Positions 1 to 7,043 of a stretch of DNA of 10,864 nt are shown piece after piece. Under the pieces are notes generated by a model. The model was not told the origin of the DNA. It was given only the letters and a program-made list of their open reading frames with translations, and made no database searches. Origin of the DNA: CAZEYT01 sp964516295. Lineage in GTDB: Bacteria; Verrucomicrobiota; Verrucomicrobiia; Chthoniobacterales; Terrimicrobiaceae. The stretch's first letter is position 1; each line of letters begins with the position of its first letter. The translations under genes and the position numbers were made by a program. The stretch is from the NCBI GenBank assembly GCA_964516295.1, contig CAZEYT010000092.1, positions 1 through 10,864 of the forward strand. The letters are read 5' to 3'.

Positions 1-67
1 GCGTCCCTGGGGAAAAACTTTTCAAAGCAATTCAAACTGCGGAACTCGGGTTAACAATGAAGCGAGG

Positions 68-97
68 TTGACCAATCTCAGAAGCAGTACAAATACT
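68..97 (+). promoter_or_regulatory. candidate sigma70-type promoter for the sugar oxidoreductase unit
   Basis: TTGACC at 68-73 matches the -35 consensus at five of six bases. AATACT at 92-97 matches TATAAT at four of six, with an 18-base spacer. Transcription would start near 104, leaving about 16 bases before the ATG at 120. There is no clear Shine-Dalgarno sequence in that leader, and the region just upstream of the ATG is AT-rich. The rest of 1-119 shows no gene that I can support. The call is by motif only. Confidence 0.33.
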
Positions 98-119
98 CCT
101 CGCAGTAAATTTTTTATCA

Positions 120-1178
120 ATGAGCGAAAAACCTCTTCGATTCGGATTCCTCGGTGCCGGGGCCATTTTTCCCACTGGGCGGCCGACTGCGTGAACAAGC
201 ATCCTCTGGGCCAGGTGGTCGCCGCGCAGGACATCCACGCGGGGCGTCTCCAGGAACTCCGTGCCAAATTCCATATCCCGAAGGCCTTTGAGACCGCGAC
301 AGAATTTTTCGCGGATTCGCATGTGGACGCTGTCTACATCGCCGTGCCGAACAAGCTCCATGCCCCGCTGGCCGTCGAGGCTTTTGCGGCGGGAAAGCAC
401 GTGATTCTCGAAAAACCGTTTGCACGCAATGCCGCGGAGGCGATCACCGCCATCGACGCTGCGAGAGCCTCAGGGCAAGTGCTCGCGGTGGGAATGAACC
501 AACGCTCCAGCGAAAACGCGCAAAACGTTCTCGATCTGGCATCGCACCATATCTTTGGAGACATTTACCACGCCAAGGCCGCATGGACCCGCCGTGCGGG
601 CATCCCGAAGCTCGGCACGTGGTTCGGCAGCCGGGACCTTGCTGGCGGCGGATGTCTCTATGATATCGGCGTCCATGTTCTCGATCTTAGCCTTTACGTC
701 ATCGACGACTTCGAGCCCGTCAGCGTCTTCGGGTCGACTTATGCCAAGTTTGGAACGCGCGGGCTTGGCGGAGGATCGTGGGGAAACTCGGACGACATCA
801 GGCTTCCATTCGAAGTGGAGGATTTTGCATCGGGCCAGATCCGGATGGCCGATGGCTGCACGATTTCCCTGGATGTAACTTGGGCCCGTCATGCGGAAGA
901 GAGCGATCGGGTGGAAGCCGATTTTTGGCATGGAGGCGGGCGGACAGGTCTATGCGGGCAAAGTTTTCCGCCGGGACGACCTGCTCGGCTCGCACTCCAC
1001 GGTGACCAACCCCCGGGCGGTTCCGCCACATCCGCATTTCGACCGGTTTCACTATTTCATCAACCACATCCTCTCCGGCGAGCCCCTCTGCGTCACGCCG
1101 TCGCAGGCCCTCGTCGTGCAGCGCATTTCGGACGGTCTCGCGGAATCGTCTCGCACGGGAGACTCCGTTCGTCTCTGA
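120..1178 (+). CDS. Gfo/Idh/MocA-family oxidoreductase, interrupted by two compensating frameshifts
   Basis: This is an NAD(P)-dependent sugar or polyol dehydrogenase of the Gfo/Idh/MocA family, presumably cytoplasmic. The start at 120 gives MSEKPLRFGFLGAGAI, which is the Rossmann dinucleotide motif GxGxxx. Reading must then change frame at the T5 tract 166-170, where one base appears to be missing. The body follows: the VPNKLHAPLA segment, the catalytic-lysine motif ILEKPFA near 402-422, and GGGCLYDIGVHVLDL, with the D-x-G-x-H-x-x-D pattern of the C-terminal domain. At a second T5 tract (922-926) one base appears extra, and the original frame resumes as GMEAGGQVYAG through to the TGA at 1176-1178. 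The repaired length of 352 residues is normal for the family. The isomerase gene follows 19 bases downstream. Either there are two sequence errors or the gene is recently inactivated. The substrate cannot be told from the sequence. Confidence 0.82.
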
Positions 1179-1197
1179 ATCCAGCCCCTCCAATCTC

Positions 1198-1953
1198 ATG
1201 AACCTCATCGAGAACCTCGGCGTTCAAAGCTATTGCTTCCGCCATTTCCACGACAACGCGGTGATCGCCTCGAAAGTTCGCGGCATCGGCCTCGACAAAC
1301 TCGAACTCTGCGCCGTGCATGCAGATTTCAACAACCCGTCCGCGGTGAAAGACATCGCGGCGGTCTATCGCGAGGCCGGTGTTTCCATTGTCTCCATTGG
1401 CGTCCAGACGTTTACTGGTGCGGACTCGGAGAAGGCATGGTTTGAATCCGCCGCCGCGGCCGGGGCCGGACACATCTCGGCGCATTTTGAGATCGGAACG
1501 TTTTTTCAAGCCATTCCGAAAGTTCGCGCGTGGAGTCGCGAGTTCGGCATTCCCGTGGGAATCCACTGTCACGGCGGCTACATGTTCGGCGGCTCGCCGG
1601 ATGTTCTCGATTATCTCATTGGGCTGGGCGGTCCTGAGATTGGTTTGTGCATCGACACAGCTTGGGCGATGCAAATCGGGCCGTGGCAGGGCCGGCCGGT
1701 CGAATGGGCGAAACGCTTTGCCGGTAAAATCTCCGGCGTCCATTTCAAGGACTTCGTTTTCGAGCGGGACGGTGCTTGGAAAGACGTCATCGTCGGCACG
1801 GGAAACCTCGACCTTCCGGCATTTGCCAAAGCCCTCGTCGAGCAGGATTTCCACGGCATGGCCGTTATTGAATATGAAGCCGAGCCGGAAAACCCCGACG
1901 CGGCCCTCGAAGCGTGTGTTGATTCGATGCGGTCCGCCTTGGCAGGCCTCTGA
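1198..1953 (+). CDS. sugar phosphate isomerase/epimerase, TIM barrel (AP endonuclease 2-like fold)
   Basis: This 251-residue protein has the xylose isomerase-like TIM-barrel pattern of the sugar phosphate isomerase/epimerase (IolE/Hyi-like) group. Candidate metal and substrate ligands sit at strand ends in the expected order: E36 in KLELC, H123 and H125 in GIHCHGG, D153 in CIDTAW, H182 and D185 in VHFKDF, and E225/E227 in VIEYEAE. The length is slightly short but complete. The start at 1198 leaves 19 bases after the oxidoreductase stop, with no good Shine-Dalgarno site, so the two genes are probably co-transcribed. This oxidoreductase/isomerase pairing is common in polyol and keto-sugar catabolism. 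The substrate is unknown. The gene ends 4 bases from the converging DUF2207 stop codon. Confidence 0.85.
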   Translation: MNLIENLGVQSYCFRHFHDNAVIASKVRGIGLDKLELCAVHADFNNPSAVKDIAAVYREAGVSIVSIGVQTFTGADSEKAWFESAAAAGAGHISAHFEIGTFFQAIPKVRAWSREFGIPVGIHCHGGYMFGGSPDVLDYLIGLGGPEIGLCIDTAWAMQIGPWQGRPVEWAKRFAGKISGVHFKDFVFERDGAWKDVIVGTGNLDLPAFAKALVEQDFHGMAVIEYEAEPENPDAALEACVDSMRSALAGL

Positions 1954-1957
1954 GGAG

Positions 1958-3805
1958 CTACCAGCCCCCGCCTCCTCCGCCGCCACCCCCACCGCCGGAA
2001 GCCCCGCCACCACTGCTGCCGGATGAGGATCCGGGCGCGGTCGAGGCCGAAGAGATCGCGCCGGCGAGCGAACTTCCCAGCGCCGATGCGAGGGCGGTTG
2101 GTTGGAACGCACCGGTGGACGGACCACCATACCACCGCGGTGGCTCCTGAAGTCCGCTGAAGACATCCGCAAATTGTTCCGCCCACTGCTGGCTCACGTC
2201 GAGCGCCAGCGCGTAGGGAAGAAACTTTTCGAAAAGCTCGGGCGTGCGCTCGGGGGGATTTTCGAGGTTCATCCGTTCGGATTCCGCCACCGCGAGATAC
2301 TTGCGAAACCCGTCGATTTCATCACGCACCCGCTGCCCTTCCGCACTCGGGCGCTTGAGAAGATGCTGAAAGACCACGCACATGGTGATCCCGCAAAAAT
2401 AAATCCCGGCAACCCAGGCGGACGCCGTTTGAATCAGCAGGAACAGGCCGACGACCCAGAAGGCCAGAAACGGCAGTGCGAAGATCGTGAGCGGCAAGGC
2501 CGAAAGAATACGACCGGACCGCCATTGCGCGAGGGCCGCGCCCGAAAGCGCTGCACATCCGAACGACCATCCGCTCAGCCACACCATCATGAACAAGGCC
2601 ACCGGCGGTTGCGCGGCACCGAAGATCGAGATGCCCAGCGGAACAAGCGTTAGGAGCAATCCGACAACCCAGATCTGCGTGTTCTTCGAAAAAACGGAGA
2701 CGTTCCGCTTTTTGACCTCTGCGGCCAGAACGGCTTGGGCGGCGCGAACGGTCTGGTGGTTTCGCTGCACAAGTTCCAACGGCGACCCGTGCTGAAAAAC
2801 TGCTGTTCGCATGGTTTCGTCCCCGGGATCCTCCAGTGCGGCCTCTTCTTGCAGCACGTAGTTCCCCCCGGTTTTCTGCTCGATGCGCAATCCGCCTTTC
2901 ACCGCGAGATCCAGAATGGTGGCGGCGAAGCTGACTTGGTCGAGGGTTCCCAACCCGCGGACGTAACGCACATCGGCAGGACCGAATCCGGACGGCGGTT
3001 CATAGAGCGGAATCCTCACTCCGCGCTCCGGATCACGCCCCCACATCCACCAGGCGACCAGAAAGTAGAAAAACACGAGGACCAGCCCGGCCACCCCGGC
3101 GAGGATTCCGAAATTTGAGCGGACGACCTGTCCGAGTTGTTCGATTTCGGAAGGCGGTTTCACGAATCCCTTCGGCCACGTCACCGCGATGGTCAGGCCC
3201 TCGCGTGGGGCAAGGGGGGCCGTCGCTTCGACGAACGCATCGCAGCCAGAGTGCTGACCGGTCCGATAAGCAGCTCCTTTGGCTCCGGCTGGCCCGGTGT
3301 AGGCTTCCACACTTTTCACGGAAGCTCCGGCCGGGAGGACCACACAAGCTTCCGTCCGCAAAATCGGGAAATCCCAGCCGTTTCCGGTTACGTTCCAATA
3401 GAGTTCATCAAAGTCCGCAAAAAACCCGACCTGCGAGCCAGTTGTGTAGCGAATCGTGTAATCATGCCGACCGTTTGGCAAAAAGACATCGGGCGAGCCA
3501 ATGTAAATCCGCACCCCGTTTTCGCGATTCTCCGAGCGCCACGGCTCGCTCTTCCCATCGCGCAGCACATCAACGACTTGGAAAGGCACCCGCACGGTCA
3601 TGCCGCCGGACCCGCGATAGAGCGTTGGAAAATCCCGATAAATCCCGCGCCGAATCTTTTCTCCCATCGAACGAACGCGAATCGATTCCGTTACCTCGAT
3701 CTTTCCGTCACGCCGTATTTCGATGCGCGACCCAAAGCTTTCGATGACTTCCTGTGCCGGGAGGACAGCGGCGAGGGCGAAGAGAAAGAGGAGGATCGCC
3801 TTCAT
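1958..3805 (-). CDS. DUF2207 family membrane protein with glycine-rich C-terminus
   Basis: This is a 615-residue envelope protein of the DUF2207 (YciQ-like) family. Residues 1-17 look like a signal peptide (MKAILLFLFALAAVLPA). An extracytoplasmic beta-rich domain follows at about 18-228, containing RRGIYRDFPTLY and the YWNVTGNGWDFPI motif typical of the family. One membrane segment lies at about 231-254 and a cluster of three or four at about 378-485. The cytoplasmic segment GFRKYLAVAESERMNLENPP (about 499-518) and TPELFEKFLPYALAL (521-535) are also characteristic. The tail is Ser/Gly-rich and ends in eleven glycines and a tryptophan, which is a usual feature of the family. The start overlaps the LemA stop (ATGA), so it is the last gene of the operon. 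LemA/DUF2207 adjacency is widespread, but the molecular role is not established. Confidence 0.92.
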   Translation of the reverse strand: MKAILLFLFALAAVLPAQEVIESFGSRIEIRRDGKIEVTESIRVRSMGEKIRRGIYRDFPTLYRGSGGMTVRVPFQVVDVLRDGKSEPWRSENRENGVRIYIGSPDVFLPNGRHDYTIRYTTGSQVGFFADFDELYWNVTGNGWDFPILRTEACVVLPAGASVKSVEAYTGPAGAKGAAYRTGQHSGCDAFVEATAPLAPREGLTIAVTWPKGFVKPPSEIEQLGQVVRSNFGILAGVAGLVLVFFYFLVAWWMWGRDPERGVRIPLYEPPSGFGPADVRYVRGLGTLDQVSFAATILDLAVKGGLRIEQKTGGNYVLQEEAALEDPGDETMRTAVFQHGSPLELVQRNHQTVRAAQAVLAAEVKKRNVSVFSKNTQIWVVGLLLTLVPLGISIFGAAQPPVALFMMVWLSGWSFGCAALSGAALAQWRSGRILSALPLTIFALPFLAFWVVGLFLLIQTASAWVAGIYFCGITMCVVFQHLLKRPSAEGQRVRDEIDGFRKYLAVAESERMNLENPPERTPELFEKFLPYALALDVSQQWAEQFADVFSGLQEPPRWYGGPSTGAFQPTALASALGSSLAGAISSASTAPGSSSGSSGGGASGGGGGGGGGGGW

Positions 3806-4302
3806 TCGAGACGCACCTCTGGATTGCTCCTCTCCATCACGGATTCCACTTCAAAAAAGTCCCCCGGCTGAAAGGCAAACGACCGCGCCACCAGCACGGA
3901 CGGGAATGATTCCGCGAGATTGCGAAAGTCTCGAACGGAGCCGTTGTAATACCTCCGCGCATACTGAAGGTCATCCTCGATCTTCACGAGTCGCTTCATG
4001 AGATCGCGGAAATTCTCCGCCGCTTTCAAATCCGGATAGCTCTCCGCCAGAGCGATGAGACCCCTCAGCCGGCGAGCCACATCGTCGGCTCCGCGGGCTT
4101 CGGTCACCGTTTGAAACGTCAAGGACTCATGCGCTGTATAGCCACGCACACACTCGACAAGCGGCGGCACGAGATCCGCCCGCTTTTTCAACTGCACATC
4201 CACCCCGCTCCACGCCTCGCGCTGTTGATTCCGCGCTGCGACCAGACGGTTGAAGGTCCAGACAACCCACACGCCCATCGCGAGAAGCAAAACGTAAATC
4301 AT
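3802..4302 (-). CDS. lemA: LemA family protein
   Basis: This 166-residue LemA-type protein has one N-terminal membrane helix (residues 2-17), followed by the helical bundle that faces the periplasm or cell surface in this family. Recognisable stretches are FNRLVAARNQQREAWSGVDV, the QLKKRADLVPPLVECVRGY segment (residues 37-55), FRDLMKRLVKIEDDLQYARRYYN and RDFRNLAESFPS. These match the conserved order of LemA, although the loop after VTEAR is on the short side. The start overlaps the stop of the upstream 81-residue protein by four bases, and the stop overlaps the DUF2207 start. Such coupling suggests production in fixed ratio with DUF2207, perhaps as a complex. The biochemical function of LemA remains unclear. 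Confidence 0.93.
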   Translation of the reverse strand: MIYVLLLAMGVWVVWTFNRLVAARNQQREAWSGVDVQLKKRADLVPPLVECVRGYTAHESLTFQTVTEARGADDVARRLRGLIALAESYPDLKAAENFRDLMKRLVKIEDDLQYARRYYNGSVRDFRNLAESFPSVLVARSFAFQPGDFFEVESVMERSNPEVRLE

Positions 4303-4544
4303 CGCAAGTCCTCCGGAAGAGTGATCTCAAAAACCGTCGCCCCGCCCTTCCCGCTGCCCTCGTGCGGTTCCAGTCCAAGCTGTTGATAGGCCCGTTCAAG
4401 CGCTGCGGGGTCGAGGCGGAGTTCGGGATAAAGCCGCTTGAGACGTTCTTTCACAAATCGCTTGGCGAGACGGCGGTCCATCGGATGAACCGGCGGCTCG
4501 CCGCGCAACTGCTGCCGAAGAAACTCGAAGATCGACCGGCTCAT
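4299..4544 (-). CDS. 81-residue protein of unknown function
   Basis: I do not recognise this family. The protein is small, soluble-looking and charged. It has an N-terminal amphipathic part (MSRSIFEFLRQQLRGEPP), a strongly basic middle (MDRRLAKRFVKERLKRLY), a predicted helix around DPAALERAYQQLGLEP, and a GSGKGGATVFEITLPEDLR end. There is no signal peptide and no membrane segment. It is embedded in the operon with ATGA overlaps on both sides, which supports real translation despite its size. The position between a multi-pass membrane protein and LemA suggests a cytoplasmic accessory factor. The basic helix could bind nucleic acid or the membrane surface, but this is speculative. Confidence 0.75.
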   Translation of the reverse strand: MSRSIFEFLRQQLRGEPPVHPMDRRLAKRFVKERLKRLYPELRLDPAALERAYQQLGLEPHEGSGKGGATVFEITLPEDLR

Positions 4545-5203
4545 GAATCACCTCGGAGCCAATACACGGCGAAAAGCATATTCAACCCCACGAGCACCAG
4601 TGCCGGATCGAGCCACTGCCTGCGGCGGAGTTCTGTAAAGGCCGGAAACGCCAGGGCCAACGCGAAAGCGACCACCGCGAACGAAAGAAGCGCAACGGCG
4701 AGCACCCAAGGTCCCACCGGATTCCCCCAAGGATTCCACAACCACCAAAAGCGCTGACCGGAAAGGAAGCCGAGGCCATTGGTCAGGGTCACGGTGAAAA
4801 AGCCGGCGGCGAGTCCTGCCGTGCCAAAGCGACCGGCTCCGGGTGCCACCACCCAAGCCACCCGCACCGCGAGTGCCAGCAAGGCAAAAGCCATCACCGG
4901 CACCAACACTGGCAAAAGTCCGCCGATCTTCGCTCCGGCGTGAGCGGTGAAGCGCACCGGCCCGGTCGGCAATCCGGTGACGGCTCCGACAGCAAGGACG
5001 ATGGAAAATCCCAGCAGCCCAACCCCCGCCGCAACACGCGCGGGACCGATGCCCTGTGCAGAGGCGATCCCGGCGTAGCCAACCAGCAAAAGAGAGAGCA
5101 CCCAGACAAAATCCCACCAAGGAACCGACCCGGCCGGGGCAAAGATCAACGCCACGCCGGACAGCGTCCAAGCGGCCGCAAAGCCAACAAGCCATCGCGT
5201 CAT
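4541..5203 (-). CDS. multi-pass integral membrane protein, unknown function (weak CruF/DUF422-like resemblance)
   Basis: I choose the ATG at 5203, giving 220 residues (MTRWLVGFAAAW), because it overlaps the upstream TGA by four bases like every other junction of this operon. The longer frame up to 5422 lies inside the DUF2062 gene and adds a low-complexity, non-membrane leader. About seven hydrophobic segments are visible (near 5-22, 30-50, 53-78, 92-118, 124-146, 160-185 and 196-216). The stretch GLPTGPVRFTAHAGAKIGGL (residues 77-96), followed by PVLVPVMAFAL, and the later FWWLWNPWGNPVG recall the layout of carotenoid-biosynthesis DUF422/CruF proteins. The match is loose, so I do not assign that function. 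A generic inner-membrane protein is equally possible. Confidence 0.78.
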   Translation of the reverse strand: MTRWLVGFAAAWTLSGVALIFAPAGSVPWWDFVWVLSLLLVGYAGIASAQGIGPARVAAGVGLLGFSIVLAVGAVTGLPTGPVRFTAHAGAKIGGLLPVLVPVMAFALLALAVRVAWVVAPGAGRFGTAGLAAGFFTVTLTNGLGFLSGQRFWWLWNPWGNPVGPWVLAVALLSFAVVAFALALAFPAFTELRRRQWLDPALVLVGLNMLFAVYWLRGDS

Positions 5204-5718
5204 GTCGCGGGCGGACCATTTGTGCGGCGGGCGTCGCGTCGTTTCAGAAAGGTCAGCATTCCAAAATACGCCACCGCGGCCGCCGGGATTCCCAAAAACA
5301 TCGATCCCACCAGCATGGGAAGGCCGACCTGCAAGAACGTCGTCCATTTCATCAGCGACTTGAGGTGCAGGTGCTCCCCGTGCAGGGCCGGGGGAAAATG
5401 GTGGGGATTGTTCAAAATCCAAAATCCAATGTCATACTCGATCCGCAGCAGAAACGGCCAGAACGGTGTCACCACATCATGCAGCGAGACGGCAATGACA
5501 GCCGCAATGGGATTGCACCTCAGCAAGAACGCCAGGCCCAGACAAAGCAGTGTTTTGAGACCGAACAAGGGCGTAAATCCAATAAACATCCCGATGGCCA
5601 CCCCGCCCGCGATCGCATGGGGACGGTCGCGCAAATTCAGCAACCGGTGCGAAAGACCGCCCAGATAATCGGCGAGCCTCCGGAACATCCCAGGTCGCGG
5701 CGCAGTTTCGGCAGGCAT
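5200..5718 (-). CDS. DUF2062 domain-containing membrane protein
   Basis: This 172-residue protein matches DUF2062. It has a basic N-terminal segment, then the GGVAIGMFIGFTPLFGLKTL motif (residues 38-57), a first hydrophobic region to about 66, the CNPIAAVIAVSLHDVVTPF segment (about 68-86), and a second hairpin of hydrophobic segments at about 128-158, followed by a basic cytoplasmic tail. The family is small, inner-membrane and functionally uncharacterised. It is the first gene of the five-gene operon, and its stop overlaps the next start. M11 is an alternative start. I saw no convincing -10/-35 pair for it in the 99-base divergent gap to the glycosidase gene. Confidence 0.88.
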   Translation of the reverse strand: MPAETAPRPGMFRRLADYLGGLSHRLLNLRDRPHAIAGGVAIGMFIGFTPLFGLKTLLCLGLAFLLRCNPIAAVIAVSLHDVVTPFWPFLLRIEYDIGFWILNNPHHFPPALHGEHLHLKSLMKWTTFLQVGLPMLVGSMFLGIPAAAVAYFGMLTFLKRRDARRTNGPPAT

Positions 5719-5775
5719 CCCGCCAATGAGGACGATCCGTGCCCGTCACGCAAGCCGCATTTCGGGGATCACCAC

Positions 5776-5803
5776 TTGGCAAATTCCACCCCGACGCTAC
5801 TCT
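5776..5803 (+). promoter_or_regulatory. candidate promoter for the beta-helix/GH5 gene
   Basis: TTGGCA at 5776-5781 matches the -35 consensus at five of six bases. TACTCT at 5798-5803 is a weak -10, with a 16-base spacer. It lies only 14 bases upstream of the ATG at 5818, so the transcript would be nearly leaderless. The site is in the gap between divergently transcribed genes. Low confidence, motif only. Confidence 0.22.
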
Positions 5804-5817
5804 CAGGCCAGTCGTTC

Positions 5818-7031
5818 ATGCGCGTGTTCTTCCTCCTCTTCGCTCTGCTGGCCGGGGCGAACGCCTCCACGTTCCATGTTTCTGCGTATGGGAACGACAA
5901 AAACCCGGGCACGTCCGCCGCTCGCTGGCGCACGATCCAGCGGGAAATGGATGATCCGGCGGGGGGGGCGGAGATCTCGGATAGGTGAGACCGGGGATTT
6001 ACCGCGAGGCTCTGCTCGCCACCCGTGGCGGCACGTGGCGCAATCCGCTCCGCCTTCGCGGGAGCCCGGGGACCCGCCTCGAAGCTCCCACCATCCGCTT
6101 CTCGCGCTGCGGGCCTTTGGTTTTCGAGGACTTTGAAATCCAAGGCCCACAGAACGCTCCGGCCGTCGTCGTGACCGATGTGCCGCCGGGCGTTATTCTT
6201 CGTGGTCTCGAGCTTCATGGCGGTTCGGTGGGCATCGCTCTCGAAAACGCGTCAGGCGTCCTGATCGAACGAAATCGCATCGTCGAAGCCGGAGTCGGCG
6301 TGCTTATGGAGGGGCGCGGAAATGTTCTTCGCAACAATCTCATCGAGAACAGCGGGGGAACCGGCGTGGCCCTCGGAGGCGAAGGGCTGTCCATCGATGC
6401 TCTGGTGCGCAACAACTCCCTGATTCGAAACGGCCGACGGCCGACCTCTCCGGGAAATGTTCACCTTGCTTGGGCACGCGGAACGCGGATCGAGAACATC
6501 ATCTTGGTCGCCGCGCCGGGACCCCGACTTTTCACGTTCGATGGCGGACAGACGACCTTCTCGCACAACCTCTACTTTTCGCCGAATGGAGCCGATGCCG
6601 CCGCGTTCTCTTGGCGCGATGTTCCAAGGACCGGATTTTCCGGACTCAGCGTGGTTACCGCGGACCCGGCCGCAATGTTTGCCGATCCGATGCTGGGGGA
6701 CTCTCTCCCGCATCCGAAATCACCGGCTGTCGACGCCGGGATCGGCCGTCCGAGCGCCGGGGAACGCGACCTCGCCGGAAACTTGCGCCGCTCGGGGAGC
6801 GCGATCGATCTCGGTGCTTGGGAACTCAGAAACCCACCGGGTCTGCGCGTTTCGGGAAATCAGCTTATCCACCAAAACCGCGTTGTCCTGCTCCGTTGCG
6901 TGGGCGTGGGCGATCCCCTCCTCGACCGACGCGAGCGACCGCTTTCCGATTACCGCCGCCCCCGAGATCGGTGGAACGCCAATACCGTCCGTATCAACGT
7001 TCATCCTTACGTCCGGCGGGAGGCCGAATAA
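5818..7031 (+). CDS. secreted parallel beta-helix region of a broken beta-helix/GH5 gene
   Basis: The ATG at 5818 opens a clear signal peptide (MRVFFLLFALLAGANA). The sequence FHVSAYGNDKNPGTSAARWR follows, a typical entry to right-handed parallel beta-helix proteins (pectate lyase/NosD-like). The frame hits TGA at 5986-5988. The next frame, entered at about 5985, continues the fold without a gap (VRPGIYREALLATRGGTWR). One missing base between 5981 and 5985 would restore it. Repeating coils follow: GVALGGEGLSIDALVRNNSL, ENIILVAAPG, and a closing DLAGNLRRSGSAIDLGAWEL. After that comes the start of a GH5-like domain (GNQLIHQNRVVLLRCVGVGD, then WNANTVRINVHPYV), which stops at TAA 7029-7031. The same frame then continues into the catalytic part, so this and the following entry are one gene of about 679 residues. 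Confidence 0.78.
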
Positions 7032-7043
7032 TTCGGCGGGCGG

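Noticed and set aside
1..119. Leader peptide or RNA gene before the oxidoreductase
   Set aside because: The only short ORF (ATG near 57) is four codons, and no tRNA-like or riboswitch-like structure is visible by eye. Only a candidate promoter is supported.
1940..1970. Terminator between the converging isomerase and DUF2207 genes
   Set aside because: Only four bases separate the stops. CCTC/GAGG repeats there leave a one-base loop and no T-tract follows.
1958..2030. C-rich low-complexity tract as a mobile or regulatory repeat
   Set aside because: It is the coding sequence of the Gly-rich tail of DUF2207, which is a normal family feature.
1093..2172. Long open frame on the minus strand opposite the isomerase
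   Set aside because: It is opposite the intact isomerase and the oxidoreductase 3' end, shows Arg/Pro-rich shadow composition and no domain, and overlaps the start of real DUF2207 coding sequence.
5204..5422. Longer start for the multi-pass membrane protein
   Set aside because: The extra 73 residues are low-complexity Pro/Gly/Arg sequence antisense-like in character and lie inside the DUF2062 gene. The ATG at 5203 forms the same ATGA overlap as the other junctions.
5056..5817. Plus-strand open frame running into the glycosidase signal peptide
   Set aside because: It is antisense to DUF2062 and the membrane protein, with Arg/Gln/Pro-rich shadow sequence. Only the part from ATG 5818 has signal-peptide character.
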